Assembly: GCF_022760175.1 (NCBI RefSeq)
Contig: NZ_CP094326.1
Location: forward strand, 3,956,804 to 4,020,803
Direction: 5' to 3'
Length of the DNA: 64,000 nucleotides
Source: Zhouia spongiae
Lineage (GTDB): Bacteria; Bacteroidota; Bacteroidia; Flavobacteriales; Flavobacteriaceae
The first letter of the stretch is position 1, and the number at the start of each line of letters is the position of its first letter. Made by a program: the position numbers and the translations under genes. Positions 33,871 through 42,696 of this stretch are shown here, piece by piece. The notes under the pieces were generated by a model, which saw only the letters and a program-made list of their open reading frames with translations, ran no database searches and was not told the origin of the DNA.

Positions 33871-34067
33871 TATGATTTTAAATAGATTAAACATTGCGAT
33901 AATTCCGGTTTTTCATGTATGAATTGTTGAAGCCATAAACGTAATTCATCCAATTCATAGGGCAACAGCCTGGAAGCTGCTTTTTCTAATTCTTTACAGA
34001 ACAAAACCGTATCGAAACTTACTTTTTGTAACACCATTTTGGTGTACTCATACATTGCTCTTGGCAT
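33870..34067 (-). CDS. Small conserved flavobacterial protein, function unknown
   Basis: A 65-residue cytoplasmic protein, MPRAMYEYTKMVLQKVSFD, then LFCKELEKAASRLLPYELDELRLWLQQF. It is two or three amphipathic helices with an acidic/basic balance and no signal or membrane segment. I recall near-identical short proteins in other Flavobacteriaceae, which supports it as a real gene. Its stop lies against the oxyR terminator, which it can share. No function can be assigned. Confidence 0.7.
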   Translation of the reverse strand: MPRAMYEYTKMVLQKVSFDTVLFCKELEKAASRLLPYELDELRLWLQQFIHEKPELSQCLIYLKS

Positions 34068-34170
34068 AATATGAACGTTATATTTAGGTAAAAATGGTTT
34101 ATTTAATTAACGACTCTAATATACGAATTATTGCTCATCGTATTTTAAAAAATACGTTAAATAAATATTT

Positions 34171-34971
34171 CTAAAACCTATTGTCGCCATCTAAAAGATC
34201 GCCTATACCACCAAGGATGCTCCCTTCTCCTTTGTCTTTACCTCCAGCTCTTGGAGCAGCTGCCAGAACCCTTCCTGCCAACCTGCTGAATGGTAATGAT
34301 TGGATGTAGACAACCCCGGGTCCCCTAAGGCTGGCAAAGAACAATCCCTCACCACCAAAAACTGTATTCCTGATCCCCCCGACAAACTCAATATCGTAAT
34401 CGACATCTTTAGTAAATCCAACTATACAACCGGTATCTACTTTTAAAACTTCACCGGCGGCCAATTCTTTTCTTGATAAGGTACCTCCGGCATGAACAAA
34501 AGCCATACCATCTCCCTCCAGTTTTTGCATGATAAAGCCCTCTCCCCCAAACAATCCTCTTCCTAGCCGTTTTGAAAATTCTATTCCCACCGATACTCCT
34601 TTAGCGGCACACAGAAAAGCATCTTTTTGACAAACAAACTTCCCCTGATATTCCGTTAAGTCTATCGGAACAATCTTACCAGGATATGGAGAAGCAAAGC
34701 TTACTTTTTTCTTTCCTGCATCCATGTTTAAAAAAGCTGTCATAAAAAGGCTTTCCCCCGTAAGCAGTCTTTTTCCGGCAGAAAATAGTTTTCCCAATAC
34801 ACCGCTGGTCTGATTAGATCCGTCTCCAAATATAGTATCCATTTTAATACCGCTATCCATCATCATAAAACTACCTGCCTCGGCTACTACAGCTTCCTGA
34901 GGGTCAAGTTCTATTTCAACATATTGCATTTCTTCTCCATAAATGTGATAATCTATTTCGTGTGATGTCAT
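34171..34971 (-). CDS. AIM24 / TIGR00266 family protein
   Basis: A 266-residue, glycine-rich beta protein: EIDYHIYGEEMQYVEIELDP, EAGSFMMMDSGIKMDT, GGEGFIMQKLEGDGMAFVHAGG and FGGEGLFFASLRGPGVVYIQSLPF are the repeating landmarks of the TIGR00266/AIM24 beta-helix family. In yeast AIM24 affects the mitochondrial inner membrane; bacterial roles are unknown. The Gly-rich C-terminus (PRAGGKDKGEGSILGGIG) is probably disordered. The DUF4442 gene lies upstream on the same strand, 69 bases away. Confidence 0.88.
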   Translation of the reverse strand: MTSHEIDYHIYGEEMQYVEIELDPQEAVVAEAGSFMMMDSGIKMDTIFGDGSNQTSGVLGKLFSAGKRLLTGESLFMTAFLNMDAGKKKVSFASPYPGKIVPIDLTEYQGKFVCQKDAFLCAAKGVSVGIEFSKRLGRGLFGGEGFIMQKLEGDGMAFVHAGGTLSRKELAAGEVLKVDTGCIVGFTKDVDYDIEFVGGIRNTVFGGEGLFFASLRGPGVVYIQSLPFSRLAGRVLAAAPRAGGKDKGEGSILGGIGDLLDGDNRF

Positions 34972-35040
34972 TTTTAAAATTTTTAAGTTCTGTAATTATA
35001 GGTTTATAATTATTACAAAATGTTACAGTCAGGATGAATT

Positions 35041-35490
35041 TTATCCTTTCACCTTCAAAGTCCATTCAAAATTAAATGTTGAAACAACGTCTCCTTTTTC
35101 ATCAACTCCTACCGATTTCATCCAGATCGTCTGACCTTTGCCCGTTGCTATTGCCTGCTGAATAGCACTGCCGACCAAATGTCCGTCCTTGCATACAAAA
35201 TTTACTTTCCCTACTGCTTTTTTAGAAAAATTTGCGTTCATATTTAAAACCAGCATCGATACGGAACGTCCGCTTTCTTTTATTTGCTTCATTACCAAAA
35301 CCCCTGTTGTCATTTCAGCAGCCATTCCCTGAACAGCCCAAAACATCGATTTAAAAGGATTCTGATTTATCCAGCCATGCTTTACCTTGACAAGGCATTG
35401 CGAATTATCTATTTCTTTTACCCTTACTCCACATAACCATGCTGAAGGTAATTTTAATAATGTAAAGGTATTGAGTTTTTGTGGTGTCAT
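35041..35490 (-). CDS. DUF4442 hotdog-fold thioesterase-like protein
   Basis: A 149-residue protein with the hotdog-fold plan: a long central helix (NPFKSMFWAVQGMAAEMTTGVLVM) packed on strands SVSMLVLNMNANFSKKAVGKVNFVCKDG. DUF4442 proteins are related to PaaI/YigI acyl-CoA thioesterases; an acyl-thioester substrate is plausible but the catalytic Asp/Glu is not evident. It is followed on the same strand by the AIM24-like gene. Confidence 0.8.
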   Translation of the reverse strand: MTPQKLNTFTLLKLPSAWLCGVRVKEIDNSQCLVKVKHGWINQNPFKSMFWAVQGMAAEMTTGVLVMKQIKESGRSVSMLVLNMNANFSKKAVGKVNFVCKDGHLVGSAIQQAIATGKGQTIWMKSVGVDEKGDVVSTFNFEWTLKVKG

Positions 35491-35611
35491 ATATAAATAG
35501 CGTTTTACACCTCTAAAATATTGAAATAAATTGAACTAAACACCTTTCTTGTTTTCTTAATTTTTTGTTAAATTTCAGTACTTTGTTTTGCATAATACCT
35601 TCTTTTAGATA

Positions 35612-35619
35612 TATATTTG
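35612..35619 (+). promoter_or_regulatory. Bacteroidetes promoter for the DUF4870-PadR-PspC operon
   Basis: TATATTTG at -7 matches TAnnTTTG; TTTTG at 35586-35590, 21 bases upstream, matches the -33 box. Implied leader is about 50 nt. Confidence 0.55.
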
Positions 35620-35674
35620 CATAAGAAATTAATAGGTAAACAATAAAACACTGAATTCAATCAATCAAAAAACA

Positions 35675-36145
35675 ATGGAATCATCAATCACTAAACATCA
35701 AAAAACCTTGTCGGCTATTATACATCTTTCGACATTTTCGAAGTATTTTATACCTTTTGGAAACTTTATTTTGCCTTTGGTATTATGGACTTCGAATAAG
35801 AACGATTCAGATTATATCGATTATAATGGCAAACAAGCCCTGAATTTTCAGATTAGTATTTTGCTATATAGTCTCGCTCTTGGAGCTATTTCACTAATTG
35901 TAGCGTTATTTTCCGCCTGGGATTTTGTGCACTTTGTAGACATACTCGATCATAACACACATCAAGTTAATTTCGATATGGGAAACATTTTCCATTTTGG
36001 CAGCAGCCTGTTTTTTTTGGGTGTCGCAGGGAGCCTGTTATTAGGCCTGTTGGTACTTGACATATTCTGTACCATTATTGCCACTATAAAAGCTAAAGAT
36101 GGAATAGCTTATAAATACCCGTTTACTATTAATTTTTTAAAATAA
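35675..36145 (+). CDS. DUF4870 domain-containing membrane protein
   Basis: A 156-residue protein with three hydrophobic segments. The core FSKYFIPFGNFILPLVLWTSNKNDSDYIDYNGKQALNFQISILLY matches the Tic20-like DUF4870 family. In Bacteroidetes it commonly begins a cluster with a PadR regulator, a PspC protein and a DUF2807 protein, as here, hinting at envelope-stress homeostasis. A 14-base element (ATCAATCAAAAAAC) ends one base before its ATG and recurs before two other genes in this cluster. Confidence 0.85.
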   Translation: MESSITKHQKTLSAIIHLSTFSKYFIPFGNFILPLVLWTSNKNDSDYIDYNGKQALNFQISILLYSLALGAISLIVALFSAWDFVHFVDILDHNTHQVNFDMGNIFHFGSSLFFLGVAGSLLLGLLVLDIFCTIIATIKAKDGIAYKYPFTINFLK

Positions 36146-36231
36146 TTCATCATCAATCAAATCAAACCCTGAGCTGAATCGCAGGGCATCAATCAAAAAA
36201 CGAACAGTTTAACTTAAAGCATTATGAAACC

Positions 36232-36576
36232 ATGAATATAGAAAACACAAAGGCACAAATGCGAAAAGGAGTACTGGAGTATTGCATCTTAAGCATTCTA
36301 AAAGGTGAAGACAAATACGCCTCAGAAATTCTGAGTACTCTAAAAGACGCTAGGATGCTTGTGGTAGAAGGTACTATATATCCACTGCTAACAAGATTAA
36401 AAAATGCCGGATTACTCAGCTATCGCTGGGAAGAGTCTACATCAGGTCCACCAAGAAAATATTATTCCCTGACCGAAAACGGTAAGATATTTTTAAAGGA
36501 ATTAAACAATACGTGGAACGAATTACAAAACGCTGTAAATTTAGTAACTAGCCATAAAACGAACGACAATGAATAA
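36232..36576 (+). CDS. PadR family transcriptional regulator
   Basis: A 114-residue PadR-type winged helix: AQMRKGVLEYCILSILKGEDKYASEILSTL, then VVEGTIYPLLTRLKNAGLLSY and SGPPRKYYSLTENGK, the PadR signature. It likely represses its own operon and senses a small ligand or phenolic stress. The downstream PspC gene overlaps by 8 bases, so the two are coupled. The repeated leader motif is at 36188-36201, 30 bases before the start. Confidence 0.92.
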   Translation: MNIENTKAQMRKGVLEYCILSILKGEDKYASEILSTLKDARMLVVEGTIYPLLTRLKNAGLLSYRWEESTSGPPRKYYSLTENGKIFLKELNNTWNELQNAVNLVTSHKTNDNE

Positions 36577-38308
36577 GACAATAAACATAAATCTTGCAAA
36601 CACGTTTTTTCATATAGACGAAGACGCTTATGCAAAACTTCAACGCTATCTGGAAGCCATTAAAAGGTCTTTTACCGATTCAGAAGGGCGAGATGAGATC
36701 GTATCTGACATTGAAGCCCGTATTGCCGAATTGTTTACAGAACGACAGCAACACGACCGTCAGGTTATTTCTTCTAAGGAAGTAGACGAGGTTATAGCTA
36801 TTATGGGGCAACCTGAAGATTACCTGGTTGACGAAGAAATATTCGACGATGCTCCTAAAGGAAAACAAAGAACAAGAACCAGTTATAAAGAACAGAAAAA
36901 GCTATATAGAGATACTGATCATAAATACATAAGTGGTGTATCTTCAGGGTTAGGACATTATTTGGGCATTGATGCCATCTGGATCCGTTTGTTATGGATT
37001 ATCCTGACTTTTGCTTCCGGCTTCACTTTCATCTTTGTATACATTCTGTTCTGGGTATTGGTTCCTGAAGCTAAAACCACGGCAGAAAAACTGTCTATGA
37101 CAGGCGAAGAGGTTAATATCAGTAACATTGAAAAAAAAATCAAAGAGGGTTTCGACACAGTTACCGATAAAGTGAAAAATGCCGATTATGAAAAAATGGG
37201 CAGCAAAGTAAAAAGCAGTACTGAAACTTTTTTTGAGGCTATAGGGAATGTCTTCATGTTCATATTCAAGATATTCGCCAAGTTAATCGGGATTTTATTA
37301 CTCATTATATCGGCATCAACCCTGATAGGACTGTTTATCGGCCTGTTTACTGCCGGAACCATTGATATGTTCGGCATGGGACAACCATGGATGGAATTTG
37401 TACAGGCATCCGTAGAAGCCCCTATCTGGCTTATATCTGTAATGACATTCTTTGCCGTTGGCATACCTTTCTTTTTCTTGTTCTATCTGGGACTGAAAAT
37501 ATTGGTTAGTAATGTGAAGTCTATAGGAAATATCGCAAAGTTCACCTTGTTGGGGTTATGGATAATTTCGATTATCGGTCTGACAATTTTTGGACTAAAA
37601 ACCGCTTCTGTACATACCGTTACGGGTAGTGACACCACAACAGAAACCTTATTTACAGAGCCAACAGATACATTAATCATAGAAATGGCCAGCTCTGAAA
37701 ATTTAGACAACAGATATTACAAAAACTCTGATTTCGACATTATCAGGGATGGAGAAAACAGAAAGATCTATTCCGAAGACGTTCATTTTCAAGTAAAATC
37801 AACCAAAGACTCTGTACCAAGCATAAAAGTGGTGAAAGAATCACACGGTATGAACTATGACGATGCCAATACCAATGCAGACCTTATTGAATATAGTTAT
37901 GCAATGGTTGGCAACACCTTGCGGTTAAACAACTTTTTAACCACAGATTACGAAAATAAATTCAGAGATCAGGAGGTGAATATTATCATCTACTTACCGG
38001 AAGGAAGAACGATCTTTTTCGACAAGTCGACAAAAAGAGGCATCAGTCGCATGTATAATAATGACCAGGGATTCCATAGTGGTTATTCGATAGCTGAGCA
38101 CTATTGGAAGATGAAAGACGACACCCTTGAATGTCTCGATTGTGAAAATGACGACGAAAATAAAGATCAGGAGGAAAAAGAAAAAGACAGTAGCAGTAAT
38201 AAAATTCAAATAGATGCCAAAGGCATCGACATAAACGTAAAAGACAATAACGGAGACTCATTTAAAATGAAAGTCGATGAGTCCGGAGTTGAAATAAAAT
38301 CGAATTAA
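36569..38308 (+). CDS. PspC domain-containing membrane protein
   Basis: A 579-residue protein. The N-terminal 90 residues are cytoplasmic and helical (EIVSDIEARIAELFTERQ). The PspC domain is at about 110-170 (ISGVSSGLGHYLGIDAIWIRLLWIILTF). Three further hydrophobic helices lie between about 225 and 345. The large remainder is predicted periplasmic, with an acidic stretch (CENDDENKDQEEKEKDSSSN). PspC proteins take part in phage-shock-type envelope-stress responses; this long form is Bacteroidetes-specific. Control is probably by the overlapping PadR gene. Confidence 0.87.
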   Translation: MNKTININLANTFFHIDEDAYAKLQRYLEAIKRSFTDSEGRDEIVSDIEARIAELFTERQQHDRQVISSKEVDEVIAIMGQPEDYLVDEEIFDDAPKGKQRTRTSYKEQKKLYRDTDHKYISGVSSGLGHYLGIDAIWIRLLWIILTFASGFTFIFVYILFWVLVPEAKTTAEKLSMTGEEVNISNIEKKIKEGFDTVTDKVKNADYEKMGSKVKSSTETFFEAIGNVFMFIFKIFAKLIGILLLIISASTLIGLFIGLFTAGTIDMFGMGQPWMEFVQASVEAPIWLISVMTFFAVGIPFFFLFYLGLKILVSNVKSIGNIAKFTLLGLWIISIIGLTIFGLKTASVHTVTGSDTTTETLFTEPTDTLIIEMASSENLDNRYYKNSDFDIIRDGENRKIYSEDVHFQVKSTKDSVPSIKVVKESHGMNYDDANTNADLIEYSYAMVGNTLRLNNFLTTDYENKFRDQEVNIIIYLPEGRTIFFDKSTKRGISRMYNNDQGFHSGYSIAEHYWKMKDDTLECLDCENDDENKDQEEKEKDSSSNKIQIDAKGIDINVKDNNGDSFKMKVDESGVEIKSN

Positions 38309-38342
38309 GCAAATCATTCATCAATCAAAAAACTATCTGATC

Positions 38343-39071
38343 ATGGGAACATTAATTAAAGTATTACTAGCAGCCATTCTCTCATTACTGCTTTCTTCAT
38401 GCCAGTTCGACATTAATTTAGGATCCGGCAAAAAAGGAAATGGCAATGTCGTGAGCGAAAACAGAACCTCAACAGAATCATTCACTATTATCGATGCTTC
38501 AGAAGGCGTTGATGTGGTGGTAATTCAGGGAAAAAGCACATCTGTCAGTGTTGAAGCAGACGAAAACATTATAGACCTTATACAAACAGAGATCCGTAAT
38601 AATGAATTAAAAATTCATACATCTGAACAAATAGGATGGGCCAAGTCCAAGAAAGTATTTGTAACTCTTCCTGTAATTACCGCATTGGAAAGTTCTAGCG
38701 GGGCCGATATCGAAACGGACGGCGAACTGAATGTAGAATCAATTAAATTGGATGCCAGCAGCGGGTCTGACATCCATGTAACGCTCAAAGCAAACAAGAT
38801 TGAGGCGAATACAAGTAGCGGCGCAGATATAAAAATTTATGGCTCTACCGACGATTTATATGCCCGGGCAAGTAGTGGCAGTGACATCAAAGCAAATAAT
38901 TTAAGCGCTCTGAACGCTTATGCCAAAGCCAGCAGCGGTGCAGATATCAGTGTGAACTGTACTGAATTACTCGATGCGAAATCGAGTTCAGGGGGCGACG
39001 TAAAATACTCAGGAAATCCGAAGGTTGTAGACAAAAAGGGATCATTCGCTGGGGATGTCCATAAAAATTAA
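38343..39071 (+). CDS. DUF2807 (putative auto-transporter adhesin, head GIN) lipoprotein
   Basis: A 242-residue lipoprotein with lipobox LLSSC followed by a parallel beta-helix with regular repeats: LESSSGADIETDG, LDASSGSDIHVTL, ANTSSGADIKIYG, ARASSGSDIKANN and AKASSGADISVN. The recurring SSG[AS]DI turn marks each coil of the helix, as in DUF2807 proteins. It is exposed in the periplasm or on the surface. It ends the DUF4870-PadR-PspC cluster and carries the shared 14-base leader motif at 38320-38333. Confidence 0.88.
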   Translation: MGTLIKVLLAAILSLLLSSCQFDINLGSGKKGNGNVVSENRTSTESFTIIDASEGVDVVVIQGKSTSVSVEADENIIDLIQTEIRNNELKIHTSEQIGWAKSKKVFVTLPVITALESSSGADIETDGELNVESIKLDASSGSDIHVTLKANKIEANTSSGADIKIYGSTDDLYARASSGSDIKANNLSALNAYAKASSGADISVNCTELLDAKSSSGGDVKYSGNPKVVDKKGSFAGDVHKN

Positions 39072-39102
39072 CTAAATATATAACCAACCAGATCATTTAA
39101 CG

Positions 39103-39135
39103 AAGGACTGAAAATATACTTTTTTAGTCCTTTTT
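39103..39135 (+). terminator. Terminator after the DUF2807 gene
   Basis: Stem AAGGACT / AGTCCTT with a 16-nt loop and a T5 tail, 31 bases after the stop of the DUF2807 gene. Confidence 0.6.
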
Positions 39136-39154
39136 AATTTTAACAAACAGAAAT

Positions 39155-39646
39155 ATGAAAAGTTTAATCTGCATCGTATTTGGCATTTCCCTTATACACG
39201 GCCATGCACAATTACACAAATCTTCTGCACTGTATAAAACCATTATGAGCAAAGACAGCTTGTTATTTAACGTTGGGTTTAATACTTGTGACATTAAGCC
39301 TTTTGAAATAATCATCAGTGACGATTTTGAATTTTTTCATGACAAATCGGGGATCACCACTTCTAAAACAGATTTTATTTCCGGTATTAAAAACGGCTTA
39401 TGTAAATCTGGGCAATATCAATCGAGAAGGAAACTGGATATAAATACCGTAGAGATGTATCCGCTCTATAATGGAAATGATCTGTATGGCATTATACAAA
39501 AAGGAATCCATGAATTTTATGAAAAACAGAAAGATCATGAGGAGACTTACGCCAGTACCGCTAAATTTACCCACGTATGGATTAAAGAAAAAAATGAGTG
39601 GAAGTTAAGACGGGTACTTAGCTATAACCATCTTTCTAATGAATAA
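39155..39646 (+). CDS. Secreted NTF2-like (DUF4440-type) protein
   Basis: A 163-residue protein with an SPI signal (MKSLICIVFGISLIHGHA). The mature part has the order helix KSSALYKTIMSKDSLLFNVGFN, strand FEIIISDDFEFFHDKSG, later strands KFTHVWIKEKNEWKLRRVLSYNH, matching the cone-shaped NTF2/SnoaL-like DUF4440 fold, often found in exported bacterial proteins without a known ligand. It starts 20 bases after the terminator of the previous operon, so it has a separate promoter that I could not identify. Confidence 0.78.
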   Translation: MKSLICIVFGISLIHGHAQLHKSSALYKTIMSKDSLLFNVGFNTCDIKPFEIIISDDFEFFHDKSGITTSKTDFISGIKNGLCKSGQYQSRRKLDINTVEMYPLYNGNDLYGIIQKGIHEFYEKQKDHEETYASTAKFTHVWIKEKNEWKLRRVLSYNHLSNE

Positions 39647-39710
39647 AAACATTTTATGGGAATGATTTCTGGGTTGCTTTCCGGTTCTACTGTTCATACC
39701 GATCGCTTTT

Positions 39711-40298
39711 TTAAACGCTCTTCAATAACAATTTAAATCCTATTTCAATCGTATCATCGACCTCAATCAGTCCAAATACCTTTTTAGGAGGTTTCAGCTT
39801 AAAATCACTTATATTCAGTTTAAGTGTTCCGGACACATTGAATGTGTTATCTTCCAAAGCTATTATGGTAACAGGTACTTTATAGGGTTTGGTAATTCCT
39901 GCTATTTGAATTTCTGCTAACACATCTGCAGATATACCTTCTTTTTGCAATACCCTATCGAGTTCTAATAAAATAGATGGATACTTCTCAGACTTGACCA
40001 ACACTTTAAAATCGCGGTTTATCGGTCTGCTTCCACAGTCGAAGCAGTTGTTGTCCAGTTCTAAAACTGTTTGATGAAAAACTAACGCTTTTTCGGTTCT
40101 TTCGTAAGTAACGATTATGGGTTGCTCTATTTTATCAACCTTATAACCGCATTTAAATTTATTGATATTGGTAGAACCCGAGATAGTCAGTTCGCTTTCT
40201 TTGTGTATCCTTATAAGCACCTCTTTTTCAGCCACTGCATTAAAATTGGTGAAAGCGAGCCCAAAATAAATTACCGGAAATAAGAACAGACTTTTCAT
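39711..40298 (-). CDS. YceI-like periplasmic protein
   Basis: A 195-residue exported protein (signal ends FNAVA). The beta-rich body carries YceI landmarks: SGSTNINKFKCGY near the start, NRDFKVLVKSEKYPSILLEL in the middle, and AEIQIAGITKPYKVPVTI plus LNISDFKLKPPKKVFGLIEVDDTIEIGFKLLL at the end. YceI proteins form lipocalin-like barrels that bind polyprenyl or other lipids. Two cysteines (NNCFDCG) may form a disulfide or a ligand site. It is one of two YceI genes flanking a porin. Confidence 0.83.
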   Translation of the reverse strand: MKSLFLFPVIYFGLAFTNFNAVAEKEVLIRIHKESELTISGSTNINKFKCGYKVDKIEQPIIVTYERTEKALVFHQTVLELDNNCFDCGSRPINRDFKVLVKSEKYPSILLELDRVLQKEGISADVLAEIQIAGITKPYKVPVTIIALEDNTFNVSGTLKLNISDFKLKPPKKVFGLIEVDDTIEIGFKLLLKSV

Positions 40299-40326
40299 AA
40301 TATCAATTTAATTGTTCCAGGGGTCA

Positions 40327-40473
40327 TACTCCCTCGGAGCAAACTCGTGAGGTATTAAAAGGAAAACCTAAAATGTATTTCGACGCAGGCCCAGTGAAAT
40401 TCCTTCAGAAACATTTCATAAAGGCAAGCTCCCGATTTCTATACAGGATAAACTAAACTCTCGATTATCGAGT
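40327..40473 (+). repeat. Dispersed intergenic repeat, copy D
   Basis: Left end ACTCCCTCGGAGCAAACTCGTGAGG; a 19-base block at 40355-40373 identical to copy B; one hairpin unit AGTGAAATTCCTTCAGAAAC (about 40393-40412) of the type in copy C; right-end palindrome CTCGATTATCGAG at 40460-40472 followed by TAAA. It lies between two minus-strand genes (YceI and porin), next to the porin terminator. Confidence 0.65.
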
Positions 40474-40511
40474 AAAAACTCCGCAATTCTCTTCTAAATC
40501 ACGGAGTTTTT
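40474..40511 (-). terminator. Terminator of the porin gene
   Basis: Perfect 10-bp stem AAAAACTCCG / CGGAGTTTTT, 18-nt loop, 39 bases past the minus-strand stop. It directly abuts the right end of repeat copy D. Confidence 0.75.
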
Positions 40512-40549
40512 ATATTCAATATTCAGTAGATATCCGGTATTTATTGTTT

Positions 40550-41821
40550 CTAGAAGCTGATAGCTGCTTCTAAAACAAATCCATTAAACTTACCATCTTC
40601 TAAAAGGTCTCCTGTCGGATAGTCTTTATAATTCTGAGTGACATATTCAGCCTTCATTAATATATTCTTGGTCATAAACCAACCTCCCCCAACATTAAAT
40701 CTGTTGACAGATACATCATTTCCACCTGCCAATTCAGCATTTACGGTGTTATAACGTGTACCGATATAGAAGTTTTCATCATTCCCAAATCTATAAAGAA
40801 GTTCTCCAGCATATTGTTGTGTGCTTCTTCTGTCAATTTCATCCAGAGCTCTGCCTGAGGTTAATTCTACAGTACCAAAGAACTCCAGTCCTCCATACTT
40901 TAAGAATGGGTTAATCATAACAGCTGTAATCTTGTTTTTAAAACCAGGATCAAAACGGCTTGCTCTGAAATTATCGCTACTGGCATCTTCTGCCTGCATT
41001 ACGTCATAGTACCTTGCCCCTGCTCTGTCTGCTGTATAAAGGTAAACACTTGGCGCGTATCCGGTATTATAAAGAGATCCCGTTAACCTGAACCTAAGAT
41101 CGTCATTAATTTGTTTATCATACCCAAGTTTAGCCAGGAAAGCAGCTCCTCCGGTTGTACCGTCAGATTCTTTTACATTTTGATTTAATTTACCGTTAGA
41201 GAAACCTAACATAGCAAACCAAGGTCCGTCGAAGTAATATGCTTCTGCCCCTACCTCTGTAGTAAATGAATCCATAATCAGGTTACCAACAAATGGGTTG
41301 TACAAAGACATGGAGTTATCTGATCTTCTAAAGTGAGCGTCACCATAGTTGTTCTCCATATGACCGATCTTGATTCTCACATGTTCCATCAAATCGCCGG
41401 CAAATCCTTCTTTGATAAAGTTTAACTTATCGATCTGGAAATATCCTCCCTTTACATACGGTTCATGGTGGTGCCTGGAAGACAAATAGGTTCTTAAGTG
41501 CATTCTTACACCGTCGTAAAGTGCTACATCCAAATCTAAATTAGCAGTTGCCAGATTAAAGTTACTACCAATTCCCTTTAGCGGGGTAACTCCTGAATTT
41601 TCATTATCCAAAGCCTGGAATTGTAGGGTAGAAGAGCCTCCGATCCTTACTTTTAATCCATCGTAGTTCGATGTGCTGTTATCTTTAACCGCTTCAAAAT
41701 CATTAATTCCTCTTTGATCGGGCTGTCTGAAATTATCGAGATCCCGATTATTCTGGGCATACATATTAACCCCTGTTAATATAAGCACAGCAATGACTAA
41801 ATTCTTAATAATTGATTTCAT
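40550..41821 (-). CDS. Outer-membrane porin-like beta-barrel protein
   Basis: A 423-residue protein with signal peptide (ends VNMYAQ), a polar N-terminal segment of about 35 residues and then alternating long strands with turns: LKVRIGGSSTLQFQALDN, GVRMHLRTYLSSRHHHEPYVKGGYFQIDKL, FRLTGSLYNTGYAPSVY, FNVGGGWFMTKNILMKAEYVTQNY, and a terminal LEAAISF with C-terminal Phe. Predicted 16- to 18-strand porin. A His-rich turn (SRHHHEP) might bind metal. It sits between two YceI-like genes on one strand and is probably cotranscribed with the upstream one. Confidence 0.8.
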   Translation of the reverse strand: MKSIIKNLVIAVLILTGVNMYAQNNRDLDNFRQPDQRGINDFEAVKDNSTSNYDGLKVRIGGSSTLQFQALDNENSGVTPLKGIGSNFNLATANLDLDVALYDGVRMHLRTYLSSRHHHEPYVKGGYFQIDKLNFIKEGFAGDLMEHVRIKIGHMENNYGDAHFRRSDNSMSLYNPFVGNLIMDSFTTEVGAEAYYFDGPWFAMLGFSNGKLNQNVKESDGTTGGAAFLAKLGYDKQINDDLRFRLTGSLYNTGYAPSVYLYTADRAGARYYDVMQAEDASSDNFRASRFDPGFKNKITAVMINPFLKYGGLEFFGTVELTSGRALDEIDRRSTQQYAGELLYRFGNDENFYIGTRYNTVNAELAGGNDVSVNRFNVGGGWFMTKNILMKAEYVTQNYKDYPTGDLLEDGKFNGFVLEAAISF

Positions 41822-41848
41822 AGATGTTTAATTTTTTAATTTTATTAT

Positions 41849-42430
41849 TTATTTGGTAAGGGTTGTTGCTATTTTTATGGTTACTTCATCTCCTGTCGTT
41901 ATTGTTCCGAACAATGCCTTAGGAGGCTCTATATTATAATCTGTCATCTTTATTTTTTTAGAACCGTTAAGCTTTACTGTATTTGCTTTAATTTGCATTT
42001 GTACCGGCAATACAATGCGTTTGGTAACACCTGCTATGGTCAGATCCCCTTCCATGTTCACCTCATATTCGTCATTTCCTCTGGTTTTGGTGTCTTTTAC
42101 TTTTACCAAACTGAACTTTATTTGTTTATACTTTTTAGTATTTAAAGCCTTGTAAGTGTTTTTGTCCATTCCAGACTTTCCACTTTTTAAACTTTCAGCC
42201 TCTACACTAAAACTTAGTTTATCTATTTCAGCCTTGTCTGCATCAGTAAAGCTTATTGATCCCGATTGATTTTCCGCCTTAATTTCCCAATCGTGCAGAT
42301 TTGAGGTTCCCTCAACGATCAATGTCGACGAACCGTTAGCTACTTTATACTCTTGTGCTATTCCAAATTGAACTCCTATAATCAAACTGAAAAGGGTTAA
42401 TAACATGGGCATGTTTTTATTATACTTCAT
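41849..42430 (-). CDS. YceI family protein
   Basis: A 193-residue exported protein. ATG 42430 gives a normal signal peptide (MKYNKNMPMLLTLFSLIIG); an upstream ATG at 42451 would add seven residues. YceI landmarks are strong: STLIVEGTSNLHDWEIKA, DKLSFSVEAESLKSGKSGMD, GDLTIAGVTKRIVLPVQMQ and KMTDYNIEPPKALFGTITTGDEVTIKI. Predicted lipid-binding lipocalin-like barrel in the periplasm. It lies 27 bases upstream of the porin gene and likely shares its operon. Confidence 0.9.
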   Translation of the reverse strand: MKYNKNMPMLLTLFSLIIGVQFGIAQEYKVANGSSTLIVEGTSNLHDWEIKAENQSGSISFTDADKAEIDKLSFSVEAESLKSGKSGMDKNTYKALNTKKYKQIKFSLVKVKDTKTRGNDEYEVNMEGDLTIAGVTKRIVLPVQMQIKANTVKLNGSKKIKMTDYNIEPPKALFGTITTGDEVTIKIATTLTK

Positions 42431-42696
42431 AGCTCTTGTGGTTTTATGCATTAATTACACTACAAAGGTTTTTATAAAGCAGGAAGGAAAAGATGATATT
42501 TATCATAACCTGCGTATAGCTGATAAATATCAATTTTAGCAGGTTTTAACAAAATCTGATTTGGAAAATTCATTTTATAACGAATACAAATCATGGCACT
42601 ATTCAAGCTTATTTCTTCGAACCTGTAATTCAACCAGTTACCAAAAACAATTCTTATATTTAGCTGTCTTTCTATTTATGTTTAACAAAAGATATT

